Source: Pseudomonas syringae (lineage in GTDB: Bacteria > Pseudomonadota > Gammaproteobacteria > Pseudomonadales > Pseudomonadaceae). Taken from it: a stretch of 64,000 nt of DNA. Location: positions 47,145 to 111,144 of the forward strand of contig NZ_WKCB01000010.1 in the NCBI RefSeq assembly GCF_021606685.1. Direction: 5' to 3'. This document shows positions 19,181 through 29,190 of the stretch, piece by piece. Below the pieces are notes generated by a model that searched no databases, was not told where the DNA came from, and was given only the letters and a program-made list of their open reading frames with translations. Position numbers and translations under genes: made by a program. Within the stretch, counting starts at the first letter, position 1. Each line of letters starts with the position of its first letter.

Positions 19181-19690
19181 ATGTCCTCCGTCGACCCCGT
19201 GCATCAACAGACCGTACACACGCTTTATGCCGATCATCATGGCTGGCTGTGTGGCTGGCTGCGCAAACGCCTGGGCTGTGTCGATCACGCGGCGGACATG
19301 GCTCAAGATACGTTTGTTCGGGTGCTGACCCAACGCAAGGCCCCGGAGCTGCGTGAGCCGCGCGCGTATTTGAGCACTGTCGCGCGCAGCCTGATGATCG
19401 ACATGTTCCGCCGCCGAACGGTGGAGCAGGCCTATCTGGAAACCCTGGCGTCGCAGCCCCAAGCGCTGGATATTTCGCCGGAAACGCGCTTGCTGATCAT
19501 TGAAACATTGCTGCAGATCGACCAGATCCTGGATGGCCTGGGCCCGCGCACCCGGCAGATCTTCCTGATGGCCCAGCTGGATGGCTTGAGCTATGTCGAG
19601 ATCGGCCGACAGCTGCACGTGTCAGTCAACACGGTCAAGAAGCACGCGGTACGCGCGTTGATGCATTGCCTGCTGGCAACCGAGGAATAA
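19181..19690 (+). CDS. FecI-type ECF sigma factor
   Basis: The 169-residue iron-starvation sigma factor has region 2 with HAADMAQDTFVRVL and SLMIDMFRRR, and region 4 with RQIFLMAQLDGLSYVEIGRQLHVSVNTVKKHAVRAL. It should direct transcription of the downstream receptor after a surface signal passes through FecR. A Fur box precedes it. The FecR gene starts 3 bp after its stop. Confidence 0.9.
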   Translation: MSSVDPVHQQTVHTLYADHHGWLCGWLRKRLGCVDHAADMAQDTFVRVLTQRKAPELREPRAYLSTVARSLMIDMFRRRTVEQAYLETLASQPQALDISPETRLLIIETLLQIDQILDGLGPRTRQIFLMAQLDGLSYVEIGRQLHVSVNTVKKHAVRALMHCLLATEE

Positions 19691-19693
19691 GGC

Positions 19694-20632
19694 GTGGCGA
19701 TGGATCATCAAACACTCGAAGCCGCCGCGCGCTGGTACGTGGACTTGCGCTGCGATGACGCCAGCGAAGCCACCCAGGAAGCCCACCGACGCTGGCTCGA
19801 GGGCGCGCCGGGGCACCGTCAGGCCTGGGAACGGCTGATCCAGCTGCAGGAGCGTTTCGATCGGGTAGGCCCCGGCATCGCGCGACCTACGCTGAACAAC
19901 GCCCGGGTCAATCGCCGCGAGGTGCTCAAAGTGCTGTCGTTATTGCTCGCGGCTGGCGGTACGGGCACCTTGGCCTGGCGCACCACCTCGCTGCCGTCAC
20001 TGGTGGCCGACCAACGCACGGCCGCCGGCGAAAGCAGAAACCTGCGCCTGGAGGATGGCAGCCAGGTCACCCTCAATACCGCCACCGCGATGAACATTCA
20101 CTACAGCCCAAACCTTCGCGAGCTGCAATTGCTCAGCGGCGAAATCCTCGTCGAAACCGCGCGTGATACCCAGGCCCGGCCCTTTGTGGTGCACACCCGC
20201 GAAGGCAGCATTCGCGCGCTGGGCACACGCTTTATCGTGCGCAGCGAAGACGCTCAGACGCGGGTCTGTGTGCTCGAACATGCCGTCGAGGTGCGCACCG
20301 CAACCCATACGCCGACGCTGCGCGTAGACGCGGGTCAACAGGTGGTGTTCAGCCAGGATCAACTGGGCGGCGTGCAACCTGCGAGCCCCGACGCCGATGC
20401 CTGGACCCGTGGGATGCTGGTGGTCAACAACTGGCGCCTGGACGCGCTGATTGATGAACTCCAGCGTTACCGTCCTGGCCATCTGGGCTGCCAGGCAGAG
20501 GTCGCGGGGCTGCGTATCTCGGGTGCCTTCCACTTGAGCAATATCGACACCATCCTGGAAAACCTGTCCTCCACCCTGCCGGTGCGCATCCGCCAATTCA
20601 GCCGCTATTGGGCACGCGTGGAAGCGGCGTAA
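19694..20632 (+). CDS. FecR-family transmembrane anti-sigma regulator
   Basis: The 312-residue protein (GTG start, 3 bp after the sigma gene) has an N-terminal cytoplasmic DUF4880 region with the HRRWLEGAPGHRQAWERL pattern, one membrane segment near 80-95 (VLSLLLAAGGTGTLAW) and a periplasmic FecR domain (FVVHTREGSIRALGTRFIVR). It relays ligand occupancy of the TonB receptor to the sigma factor. Sigma, FecR and receptor form a classic cell-surface signalling cassette. Confidence 0.9.
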   Translation: MAMDHQTLEAAARWYVDLRCDDASEATQEAHRRWLEGAPGHRQAWERLIQLQERFDRVGPGIARPTLNNARVNRREVLKVLSLLLAAGGTGTLAWRTTSLPSLVADQRTAAGESRNLRLEDGSQVTLNTATAMNIHYSPNLRELQLLSGEILVETARDTQARPFVVHTREGSIRALGTRFIVRSEDAQTRVCVLEHAVEVRTATHTPTLRVDAGQQVVFSQDQLGGVQPASPDADAWTRGMLVVNNWRLDALIDELQRYRPGHLGCQAEVAGLRISGAFHLSNIDTILENLSSTLPVRIRQFSRYWARVEAA

Positions 20633-20752
20633 CCGCGCATCAAAAAATAAATACCACCCTGGGGTTGTTGATTCGAATTCTCATTCGACTTGGTAGATAG
20701 AGGCGTCTCAGACGCCGCTCCACTCTACTGCCACTGGGCGAAAGGAAACGGT

Positions 20753-23182
20753 ATGTCCACACACAAGCCAACGGCTCAACGACCCCCTTCACTGGCCTGC
20801 ATCGCGCGCCGGACATTGCTCGGCATGGCCCTGGGCGCGCCGCTGACATCGATCATGATTGCCACACCGGCGTGGGCGCAGACCACCGCAACCCGCCCGT
20901 TCGATATTCCCGCAGGCTCGGTCAACACTGCACTGGCGCAGTTTTCAGCCACGGCGGGGGTCAACATTTCGTTCGACTCCGCCCAGGCGCAGGGCCAGCG
21001 GTCTTCGGGCTTGCACGGGGTCTACACGGTGGATGCAGGCTTGCGTCAATTGCTGGCCGGCAGCACGTTGCAAGCGGTATTGCTGAGCAATGGCAGCTAT
21101 TCGCTGATTCCCGTCGTCGACGCAGCGCTGCAATTAGACCCCACCAGCATCACCGGCAAAGCGCCCGAATCAGGCGCAGGCCCAGTGGAAGGTTACGTGG
21201 CTACGCGCAGCAGTGCCGGCACCAAGACTGACACACCGATCCTCGAGATCCCGCAGTCCGTATCGGTCATCACCCGCCAGCAGATGCAAGCCCAGGGTGC
21301 GCAGACCGTGACCGACGCGCTGCGTTATGTCCCCGGCGTCAAGGTCGAAGCCTACGGCCTGGACCCCAAGGGTTTTGACTGGCTGTACATTCGCGGCTTC
21401 AACGGCCAGGCCAGCAGCGACTACCTCAATGGCCTGCGCCAGCAAAACAACAGCTATGCGTTTTTCCGCAGCGAGCCCTATGCCCTGGACCGCATTGACG
21501 TGGTGCGTGGCCCGGCCTCCAGCCTGTTCGGCCAGGGGGATGCGGGCGGCATCGTGAACCGCGTCAGCAAGAAACCTTACGCCAATCAGGTCAACGAGGT
21601 GCAGTTCACCGGCGGCAACCATGATCGCCTGCAAGGCCAATTCGATGTCGGTGGTGCACTGGATGACGATCAACACCTGCTCTACCGCGTGGTCGGCCTG
21701 GCACGTGACGCCGAAACCCAAGTGGATTACGCGGATGGCCACGCGCTGAAGGATGACCGCCTGTACATCGCGCCGTCCCTCACCTGGGCGCCGAACGATG
21801 ACACCAGCCTGACCCTGCTCAGCGACTTTATGCGCGATTCGAACGGCGGTTCGCTGTTCGCCTACAGCACACCGAGTGGCCACACCACCAATACGCTGAT
21901 GGGCGACCACAGTTTCAATCACCTGGACCAGCAGCAATTCAGCCTGGGCTACGAGTTCCGCCATCGGCTGGATGACACCTGGGAGTTCCGCCAAAACGCA
22001 CGTTACGGGCAGGTCGACCTGATCTTCCAGAACCTGTTGCCCACCGCGGTCGACACCAGCACCGGCATCGTATCGAGGCTCGCCGACCGCTTCGACCAGC
22101 ATCTGGACACGTTCAACCTGGACAACCAATTGCAGGCCGACTTCAGCACCGGCCCGCTGAGCCACACGCTGTTGATGGGCGTCGACTACACCTGGCAAGA
22201 CGCCGATATTTCGCGCTGGCGCACCCAAGCCCCCGACCTGAACCTCTACGCGCCACAGTACGGTATGGCCATCACCCGCCCCTCCGCCGCCAACAGCACG
22301 AGTCCGATTGATTACGACCAGACCATCGAACAGGTCGGCGGTTATGTTCAAGACCAGATCAAGTTCGACGACCACTGGATTGTCACGGCAGGCGGGCGCT
22401 ATGACTATGTGCGCAATGCCCTGGACAACCATGTCGGCGCCCCTTCCAACCAGAAGGACAATGCGTTCACCGGGCGCCTGGGCCTGACCTATCTCACGGA
22501 GTTCGGCCTGGCACCCTATGTCAGCTATGCCGAGTCGTTTACCCCCAACACCGGCACGGATCGCAACGGCAGCGCCTTCGACCCGAGCATGGCGCATCAA
22601 TGGGAAGTGGGTGTGAAGTACCAGCCTACCGACGCCATCCTGATGACCCTGGCGGCGTACGACCTGACCAAGACCAATGTGCTGACCACTGAAATCGTGA
22701 ACGGCGTGAACACGCGTTTCACCGTGGCCTCGGGCGAGCAGCAGTCACGCGGCATCGAAGCCGAAATCAAGGCCCGACTGGATCAACATTGGGACCTGAT
22801 CGCGTCGTATACCTACACCGACGCCGAGATCACCAAAAGCAATAACGGCGACGAGGGCAAACGCCCAGCCAACGTCCCCAAGCACATGGCGTCCGCCTGG
22901 CTGAACTACACGTTCAACAACGGCCTGCTCGGCGGCCTGAGCCTGGGCGGTGGCGCGCGCTACACCGGCGTGCTGTACGGCGATAACGCCAACACCTACC
23001 ACATCGATAACTACACCTTGTTCGATGCAGGCGCGAGCTACCCGATCAACAAGCACGTGACGGTCTCGGTCAATGCGCAAAACCTGTTGGATACCGAATA
23101 CGTGGCGACCTGCGATGACACCTACGAGTGCTACCCGGGCATGCGCCGGACGCTGCTGACCAGCGTCAAATACGCGTGGTGA
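20753..23182 (+). CDS. TonB-dependent siderophore receptor with signalling domain
   Basis: The 809-residue precursor starts at the ATG after AAAGGA. A signal peptide ends near AWA (44); it carries RRTLLG, which resembles a twin-arginine motif. An STN signalling domain follows (about 50-115, FDIPAGSVNTALAQFSATAG), then the plug (SVSVITRQQMQAQGAQTVTDALRYVPGV) and a 22-strand barrel ending in a C-terminal aromatic residue (KYAW). It is a ferric-siderophore transducer of the FpvA/FoxA kind. The specific siderophore cannot be read from sequence. No siderophore synthesis genes are adjacent, so it may take up foreign siderophores. Confidence 0.92.
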   Translation: MSTHKPTAQRPPSLACIARRTLLGMALGAPLTSIMIATPAWAQTTATRPFDIPAGSVNTALAQFSATAGVNISFDSAQAQGQRSSGLHGVYTVDAGLRQLLAGSTLQAVLLSNGSYSLIPVVDAALQLDPTSITGKAPESGAGPVEGYVATRSSAGTKTDTPILEIPQSVSVITRQQMQAQGAQTVTDALRYVPGVKVEAYGLDPKGFDWLYIRGFNGQASSDYLNGLRQQNNSYAFFRSEPYALDRIDVVRGPASSLFGQGDAGGIVNRVSKKPYANQVNEVQFTGGNHDRLQGQFDVGGALDDDQHLLYRVVGLARDAETQVDYADGHALKDDRLYIAPSLTWAPNDDTSLTLLSDFMRDSNGGSLFAYSTPSGHTTNTLMGDHSFNHLDQQQFSLGYEFRHRLDDTWEFRQNARYGQVDLIFQNLLPTAVDTSTGIVSRLADRFDQHLDTFNLDNQLQADFSTGPLSHTLLMGVDYTWQDADISRWRTQAPDLNLYAPQYGMAITRPSAANSTSPIDYDQTIEQVGGYVQDQIKFDDHWIVTAGGRYDYVRNALDNHVGAPSNQKDNAFTGRLGLTYLTEFGLAPYVSYAESFTPNTGTDRNGSAFDPSMAHQWEVGVKYQPTDAILMTLAAYDLTKTNVLTTEIVNGVNTRFTVASGEQQSRGIEAEIKARLDQHWDLIASYTYTDAEITKSNNGDEGKRPANVPKHMASAWLNYTFNNGLLGGLSLGGGARYTGVLYGDNANTYHIDNYTLFDAGASYPINKHVTVSVNAQNLLDTEYVATCDDTYECYPGMRRTLLTSVKYAW

Positions 23183-23222
23183 TCAGCGGCTCTTTAACCG
23201 TGGCGTGACGCGCAAGGCACAG

Positions 23223-23254
23223 AAAAACGGCTTACCGAAAGGTAGGCCTTTTTT
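23223..23254 (+). terminator. Terminator after receptor gene (right copy of a direct repeat)
   Basis: The same CGGCTTACC-GAAA-GGTAGGCC hairpin as after tRNA-Met, followed by six T; 26 bases are identical and the similarity continues to 23269. Confidence 0.85.
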
Positions 23255-23335
23255 ATCCCCACAGAAAAGCGCTGAGGCATACTCGCAGCGGTCCACCTCT
23301 ACGACGCTGACTTGAGCCCGACAGGAACCCCCTTC

Positions 23336-24169
23336 ATGAGCTTTGATGTATTCGCGATCATCATGCTGGGCGCCGCCCTCCACGCCACCTGGAACGCGGT
23401 GGTCAAGGGCGGCGACGACAAGCTGCTGACCACCTGCATGATCACCGCGTTTGCCGCCCTGCTCGCGTTGGCCATCATCCCGTTTCTGGACGTGCCTGCG
23501 CGCGCGAGCTGGCCGTTCATTGGCGCGTCGGCGATTTTGCAGGTGCTGTATTTCGTGCTGGTTGCCTCGACTTACCGGATCGCCGACATGAGCCAGACCT
23601 ACCCGATCATGCGCGGCACCGCGCCGCTGCTGGTGGCGACGGTAAGCGTGTTCCTGCTGTCGGAATCGCTGTCGGCGTTTGCCTGGGCCGGCATTGCGGT
23701 GATCTCCATCGGCATCCTGAGCATGGCCGCAGCACCGTCGACGGGCCAGCGCAAAGGGCTGACCCTGGCGCTGATCAACGCCGGCGTAATCGCCGCCTAC
23801 ACCCTTATCGACGGCCTGGGCGTACGCAAGTCCGCTGCGCCTGCGGCCTACACGCTGTGGATATTCCTGCTGACCGCCATCCCACTGGCCGCCTGGGCGC
23901 TGGGCACCCGGCGGTACGCATTCTGCCGCTACGTAGCGGGCAACTGGCGTGCGGGAATCGTCGGCGGCGTTGGCACGGCGGCCTCTTACGGCCTGGCGCT
24001 GTGGGCAATGACGGCCGCGCCCATCGCCACGGTGTCGGCGCTGCGCGAAACGTCGATCCTGTTTGGCGTGGTGATCTCGGCGCTGGTGCTCAAAGAGCAA
24101 CTGACCCGTGTGCGTATCGTCGCCGCCTGCATCATTGCCGCTGGCGCTATGGTGTTGCGCCTGGGCTGA
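23336..24169 (+). CDS. EamA/DMT-family transporter
   Basis: The 277-residue protein has ten predicted membrane segments arranged as two EamA repeats (the second from about 140). It starts at the ATG at 23336 (MSFDVFAIIM); the frame is open eight codons further. It probably exports a small metabolite or amino acid; the substrate is unknown. The 3' end lies about 70 bp before the gamma-glutamyltransferase gene. Confidence 0.85.
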   Translation: MSFDVFAIIMLGAALHATWNAVVKGGDDKLLTTCMITAFAALLALAIIPFLDVPARASWPFIGASAILQVLYFVLVASTYRIADMSQTYPIMRGTAPLLVATVSVFLLSESLSAFAWAGIAVISIGILSMAAAPSTGQRKGLTLALINAGVIAAYTLIDGLGVRKSAAPAAYTLWIFLLTAIPLAAWALGTRRYAFCRYVAGNWRAGIVGGVGTAASYGLALWAMTAAPIATVSALRETSILFGVVISALVLKEQLTRVRIVAACIIAAGAMVLRLG

Positions 24170-24242
24170 GAAAGCCGTCATGCGGCGCTTATCATTTACG
24201 TGTAAAAAGCACGTCATCCAAGGACAACAGATCATTCTCACA

Positions 24243-26072
24243 ATGAACGGAGTTCAGCGCGTGTTTTCGATTTCCCGCCTCCACCTGTCACTGATTGCCA
24301 CCGCCCTCACCCTGGCGGCCTGCCACGCTCCCCTTACCGAACAACCACCGGCACCGGAGCTGGGTTCGGGCTATCGCAGCGACCTCACCACCCGCCACGC
24401 CGAGCGCCATATGGCCGCCGCCGCCAACCCGCTGGCGGCCCAGGCCGGGCGTGAGATGTTGCGCCACGGCGGTTCGGCCATTGATGCGGCGATTGCGATG
24501 CAGGCCGTGCTGACCCTGGTGGAGCCGCAGTCTTCCGGCATTGGCGGCGGCGCATTCATCATGCTGTGGGATGGCAAAAACGTGCACGCCTACGATGGCC
24601 GCGAAACGGCCCCGGCCGGTGCGACAGAGCGCTTGTTCCTGAATGCGGACGGCACGCCGATGGCATTTCCCGAGGCGCAGATTGGCGGGCGTTCGGTGGG
24701 TACGCCGGGCGTGTTGCGGGCGTTGGAAATGGCGCATAAAAACACCGGGAAGCTGCCATGGGCCCAGTTGTTCGAACCGGCGATTCGGTTATCGCAACAG
24801 GGCTTTGCGATTTCCCCGCGCCTGCACGCGCTGATCGCCGCCGACCGTCATATCGCTCAATCACCGGAAATGGCCGCGTATTTTCTGAATGCCGATGGCA
24901 CCCCCAAAGCCACCGGCACGCTGTTGAAAAACCCGGCGCTGGCCAACGTGTTCAAGCGCATCGCCAAGGAGGGGCCGGATGCGCTGTACCAGGGCCCGAT
25001 TGCCGATGAGATCGCGCGCAAGGTCCAGGGCCATCGCAACGCGGGCAGCCTGTCGCTGGCAGACCTCAAGGGCTACACCGCCAAGGAGCGCACGCCGCTG
25101 TGCACCGACTATCAGCACTACCAGGTGTGCGGCATGCCGCCGCCGTCGTCAGGCGGTATTGCGGTCGCGCAGATCCTCGGCACCTTGCAGGCGCTGCAAG
25201 CCCGCGATCCAGGCTTGGCCATTGCGTCGATGAAACCGGTTAAAAGCCCCACACCCGCCGGCCTTGAGCCGACGCCCCAAGCCGTGCACCTGATGGCCGA
25301 AGCTGGCCGCCTGGCCTTTGCCGACCGTGCCCTTTACGTGGCCGACGCCGACTTCGTTCCCGTGCCGGTCGCCGGTCTTGTCGCCCCCGACTACCTGGCC
25401 AGGCGCGCCGCGTTGATTGGCGAACGCAGCATGGGCGTCGCCAAGCCAGGCACGCCTGCCGGGATTCAAGTGGCCTACGCGCCGGACCGCTCGCCGCTGC
25501 GTATCTCGACGTCGCAAGTAGTGGCCGTGGATGACCTGGGCGGCGCCGTATCGATGACCACCACCGTGGAGGCTGCGTTCGGTTCGCATGTGATGGTCCA
25601 GGGCTTTTTGCTGAACAACCAGATGACCGATTTCTCGTTCATCCCCGAGGAAAACGGCCAGCCGGTGGCCAACCGCGTCGAGCCCGGCAAACGCCCGCGC
25701 TCGGCCATGGCGCCGACCCTGGTGTTCGACCGCAAGAGCGGCGAATTGCTGGCTACGCTGGGCTCCCCGGGCGGTTCGCAGATCATTGAGTACGTGAGCA
25801 AATCCCTGGTGGCGATGCTCGACTGGAACCTCGACCCGCAAGCCGCCATCAGCCTGCCCAACTTCGGCAGCCGTAATGGCGCCACCGAACTGGAGCAAGG
25901 GCTGTTCAGCCCGGCAGTGATGCAGGCACTCAAGGACAAGGGCCATGCCCTGAGCGAAATCGATATGACCAGCGGCATCCAGGCCATCGTCCGCACACGG
26001 GATGCCCAGGGCAAGGTATCGCTCAGCGGTGGCGCCGACCCTCGGCGTGAAGGTGAAGCGCTGGGCGACTGA
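24243..26072 (+). CDS. ggt: Gamma-glutamyltransferase (glutathione hydrolase)
   Basis: The 609-residue Ntn-hydrolase precursor has a lipoprotein-like signal (LTLAAC). The large-subunit region has GGSAIDAAIAMQAVLTLVEPQSSGIGGGAFIM. The autoprocessing site is near STSQVVAVD with Thr as the new N-terminus, and LGSPGGSQI is in the small subunit. It cleaves glutathione and gamma-glutamyl compounds in the periplasm. A GTG at 24261, preceded by CGGAG, is an equally plausible start. Confidence 0.92.
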   Translation: MNGVQRVFSISRLHLSLIATALTLAACHAPLTEQPPAPELGSGYRSDLTTRHAERHMAAAANPLAAQAGREMLRHGGSAIDAAIAMQAVLTLVEPQSSGIGGGAFIMLWDGKNVHAYDGRETAPAGATERLFLNADGTPMAFPEAQIGGRSVGTPGVLRALEMAHKNTGKLPWAQLFEPAIRLSQQGFAISPRLHALIAADRHIAQSPEMAAYFLNADGTPKATGTLLKNPALANVFKRIAKEGPDALYQGPIADEIARKVQGHRNAGSLSLADLKGYTAKERTPLCTDYQHYQVCGMPPPSSGGIAVAQILGTLQALQARDPGLAIASMKPVKSPTPAGLEPTPQAVHLMAEAGRLAFADRALYVADADFVPVPVAGLVAPDYLARRAALIGERSMGVAKPGTPAGIQVAYAPDRSPLRISTSQVVAVDDLGGAVSMTTTVEAAFGSHVMVQGFLLNNQMTDFSFIPEENGQPVANRVEPGKRPRSAMAPTLVFDRKSGELLATLGSPGGSQIIEYVSKSLVAMLDWNLDPQAAISLPNFGSRNGATELEQGLFSPAVMQALKDKGHALSEIDMTSGIQAIVRTRDAQGKVSLSGGADPRREGEALGD

Positions 26073-26154
26073 AACCGCCCTTTAGGGCGATGGCGGTCGG
26101 GCCCACCACCTGGGCCACCTGGGCGTCGATGTAGTGGCTGTGGTACATGAGCCG

Positions 26155-26793
26155 TCAGCGATTCGCTACCAGATGCGCGCCAAACAGCACGTAGCAACCG
26201 CCGGCAAAGCGGTCGAGCCATTTGCGCGAGCGGCTGTAGAGGTTGGCCATGCGTTCGCTAGAAAACACCAGGGCCACGCAGGTGTACCAGCTGAACGACA
26301 AGCTGGCCATGGTGATCACGGCCACGGTCAGCTGCGTCGGCGACGGGGACGGCGGCATGGTCGATGCAAAGATCGTGGCAACAAACAGCGCGGCCTTGGG
26401 GTTGGACAGGTTACCCAGCAGGCCCAGGCGCCAGGCGGAGAACAGCGAGCGGCGCGGCTCATCCGGCAACAGGCTCTGGCCCATGGCCGGCGCCGAACGC
26501 TTGAACAGCTTCAACCCGAGGTAGATCAGGTAGCAGCCGCCGATGATCTTGAATGCCAGGTAGAGCATCGGTGCCGCGGTAAACAACGACTTGATGCCCA
26601 GGCCGCCCGCCAACCCCCACATGACCGTACCGGTGGCCACACCGGCCGACGCCACCACCCCATGACGGCGCGAAACGCTGGCGGCCAACTGTGCGGTATT
26701 GAAGAAGTTGGGGCCGGGCGTTACCACCGCAACGGTCCAGAGCAGGGCCAGCGAAACCAGCGGCGCCACATAGGCGGGGGTGAAAAAATCCAT
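26155..26793 (-). CDS. LysE/RhtB-family amino-acid exporter
   Basis: The 212-residue protein has six membrane segments and the family signature TPGPNFFNTAQLAASVSRRHG near the N-terminus. I chose the ATG at 26793, which has GGAG 8 bp upstream; the frame extends 39 codons further without membrane-protein character. It is divergent from an AraC-type regulator that may control it. The substrate is unknown. Confidence 0.88.
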   Translation of the reverse strand: MDFFTPAYVAPLVSLALLWTVAVVTPGPNFFNTAQLAASVSRRHGVVASAGVATGTVMWGLAGGLGIKSLFTAAPMLYLAFKIIGGCYLIYLGLKLFKRSAPAMGQSLLPDEPRRSLFSAWRLGLLGNLSNPKAALFVATIFASTMPPSPSPTQLTVAVITMASLSFSWYTCVALVFSSERMANLYSRSRKWLDRFAGGCYVLFGAHLVANR

Positions 26794-26932
26794 GGGGGGC
26801 AGCTCCATCAGCGCTAGGCACGAACAGCGATCATAGGCCTCGTCCCTGGCCTGCACAATCGTACAAGACCCCGGCAGACAAGGAATGCAGACTCGGTTAA
26901 CGTGTTTCAACCTCTACGTGTGACAAGCGACC

Positions 26933-27754
26933 ATGGGCCACCCCATTTCCCCCCTCGACTGGCTGCACCGCGCCCCGCACGCCAGCGGCCTGGACCGTAT
27001 AGAGGCGTACTTTGCCGGCTACGCCTTCGACCCGCATCGCCATGACACCTACGCCATCGGGCGCACCCTGTTTGGCGTGCAGAGTTACCACTACCGGGGC
27101 TGCATGACCCACAGCATGCCCGGTGCGACCATGGTGATTCATCCCGATGAAAGCCATGACGGCCGTGCCAGCAGTGTAGAAGGCTTCAAGTACCGCATGA
27201 TTTATGTGGAACCGGCACTGATCCAGCAGATTCTCGGCGGCAAGCCGCTGCCGTTTATCCACAACGGGTTGTCGTCCGATCCACGACTGTTTCGCGCCAG
27301 CGAGGTGTTGCTGCAAAGCCTGGACTGCCCGATTGATCCGATGCAGGAGCAGGACGCGCTGTACGACCTGGCCCAGGCGCTGAACGTGGCATCGGGCGCG
27401 ATCATCAGTCGAAAATCCTTTGACTACATCGCCGCTGAACGTGCCCGCGAATTTATCCACAGCGCACTGGGCCGCAGCATCACCCTGGATGAAATGGCCG
27501 ACCATTGCGGCCGCGACCGCTGGGCGTTGTCGCGGGACTTTCGCGTGTTGTTCGGCACCAGCCCCTATCGCTACCTCACCATGCGCCGCCTCGACCTGGT
27601 GCGCACGCTGCTGGCACAAGGCATGTCGCTGGTGGACACGGCACTGGCCGCCGGTTTCACCGACCAGAGCCACATGACCCGACAATTTCGCAGCACCTAC
27701 GGCATGCCGCCGTCGCGTTGGGTGAAGATGTCAGGCCGCGTCCAATACCGGTAA
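26933..27754 (+). CDS. AraC-family transcriptional regulator
   Basis: The 273-residue regulator has an N-terminal cupin ligand domain (DPHRHDTYAIG, HPDESHDG) and a C-terminal double HTH (about 170-265: ITLDEMADHCGRDRWALSRDFRVLFGTSPYRYL, then AAGFTDQSHMTRQFRSTYGMPPSRW). This layout is common for regulators of amino-acid exporters, and a LysE gene is divergent from it. The 3' end overlaps the convergent MFS gene by 24 bp. Confidence 0.88.
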   Translation: MGHPISPLDWLHRAPHASGLDRIEAYFAGYAFDPHRHDTYAIGRTLFGVQSYHYRGCMTHSMPGATMVIHPDESHDGRASSVEGFKYRMIYVEPALIQQILGGKPLPFIHNGLSSDPRLFRASEVLLQSLDCPIDPMQEQDALYDLAQALNVASGAIISRKSFDYIAAERAREFIHSALGRSITLDEMADHCGRDRWALSRDFRVLFGTSPYRYLTMRRLDLVRTLLAQGMSLVDTALAAGFTDQSHMTRQFRSTYGMPPSRWVKMSGRVQYR

Positions 27755-29098
27755 ACCCGCCGATTGCCTGAGGCGCAACGCCAACACGGCACCGGCCAGG
27801 GCAATCGCCGCGCTCCACCACAACGCCAGCTCGATCCCGCCGCTATTGGCCACCGACACCAGCACCGCCAGCCCCAGCGCGCCACCGATCTGCTGGCTGG
27901 TGGACGCCATCCCCGCCGCTACGCCCTGCTCGCCCGGACGGATGCCCAGGCCCGCCGCCACCCACATCGCGGTCCAGGTCATGCCCTGGCCGATGCTCAA
28001 GATAAAAATCCCCGGCAGCAACGACCAGAACCCCACGCCCGTCGGCAATGCCCAGCACACCAGCGCAATGCCCACCGCGCCCGCCAGTTGCCCGCAGACC
28101 AGCGTGTTGCGCAGCCCCAACCGGGCCAGGGAGCGTTCCGCCAGCCAGATCCCGAACGTACACACCAGCGTCGCGGGCAAGAACGCCAACCCCGCCTGCA
28201 ACACGCTGTAGCCGTAGACCTGCTGGTAGTACAGCGCCAGAAAGTAGTACTGCACGCCAAAACTGCTCATGAACACCGCCGTCAGCACCATGGCCATGCG
28301 CAACTCGCGATAGGCCAACAAACGCAGGGGCATCAAGGGGTCGCGACCACGGTGTTCGATCCAGGCGAACAGCCCCAGCAGTGTCACGGCCAAAGCCAGG
28401 CAAGCCAGGGTCGATGGCGACGCCCAGCCCCATTCCGGGCCTTGAACCAGGGTAAACACCAGCAACGTCGCGCCGACCGTCACCGTCAGTGCTCCGCTGA
28501 TATCGAAGCTGCGCCCCTGGGCACGCGGCGCATCGGCGGGAATCCAGTAACGCGCCGCCCAGGCACAACCGCCCGCCAACGGCACGTTCACCAGAAACAC
28601 CGCCTCCCAGCCCCAGGCCTGGGTCAGCACGCCGCCAAGCAAGGCGCCGAGTGCCAGGCCCGCCGCCGATGCGGCGCTCCACACCGCAAACGCGCGGTTG
28701 CGCGCCGGCCCCTGGGCGTAGTGAGTGTTGATCAATGCCAGCGTGGCCGGAAACAACAATGCGCCGCCCACGCCTTGCACCGCCCGCGCCAGCACCAGCA
28801 GCATCGCGCTGCCGCCGAGTACGGCCGCCAGCGACGCCAACGCATACAGCGACTGGCCAAGCCGATACAAACGGCGCTTGCCGAGCAGGTCCGTGGCCCT
28901 GCCGCCCAGCAACAGAAAGCCGCCAAAAGCCACGCTGTAGGCACTGACCACCCACTGCAGTTGCTGGGCAGAGAAGCCCAGGTGCGCGCCGATCTGCGGC
29001 AAGGCCACAAACACAATGGTCGCATCCAGGGCAATGATCAGTTGCGCAGTTGCCAGCAGCGCCAGCATCCAGCCAGAGGGTCGAGAGGGAGACATCAC
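27731..29098 (-). CDS. DHA2-family MFS drug transporter
   Basis: The 455-residue protein has about 14 membrane segments. The N-terminal D-A-T motif (IIALDATIVFVALPQIG) and the motif A-like GRATDLLGKRRLYRLG are typical of EmrB/QacA-type proton-driven exporters. It is divergent from a LysR regulator (gap 29099-29190), the usual arrangement for an inducible efflux pump. No membrane-fusion partner gene is adjacent. Confidence 0.88.
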   Translation of the reverse strand: MMSPSRPSGWMLALLATAQLIIALDATIVFVALPQIGAHLGFSAQQLQWVVSAYSVAFGGFLLLGGRATDLLGKRRLYRLGQSLYALASLAAVLGGSAMLLVLARAVQGVGGALLFPATLALINTHYAQGPARNRAFAVWSAASAAGLALGALLGGVLTQAWGWEAVFLVNVPLAGGCAWAARYWIPADAPRAQGRSFDISGALTVTVGATLLVFTLVQGPEWGWASPSTLACLALAVTLLGLFAWIEHRGRDPLMPLRLLAYRELRMAMVLTAVFMSSFGVQYYFLALYYQQVYGYSVLQAGLAFLPATLVCTFGIWLAERSLARLGLRNTLVCGQLAGAVGIALVCWALPTGVGFWSLLPGIFILSIGQGMTWTAMWVAAGLGIRPGEQGVAAGMASTSQQIGGALGLAVLVSVANSGGIELALWWSAAIALAGAVLALRLRQSAGLPVLDAA

Positions 29099-29190
29099 AG
29101 CGTCCTGTCCGAAAATGAGTGGCCGCCAGTGTCTTTCATGCTCAACAGATGATAAATAGCCTGATCACTCTTTCAGTAATGACATTAATC

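Noticed and set aside
20640..20752. Second Fur box before the receptor gene
   Set aside because: The best 19-mer near GATTCGAATTC matches the consensus at only about 10 positions; expression through the sigma factor is a simpler explanation.
21170..22600. 476-codon minus-strand frame inside the TonB receptor gene
   Set aside because: It is antisense to a receptor with complete STN, plug and barrel; composition is that of a shadow frame.
26072..26154. Terminator between ggt and the lysE-type gene
   Set aside because: A short GCCCTTTAGGGC hairpin exists but has no U-tract on either strand.
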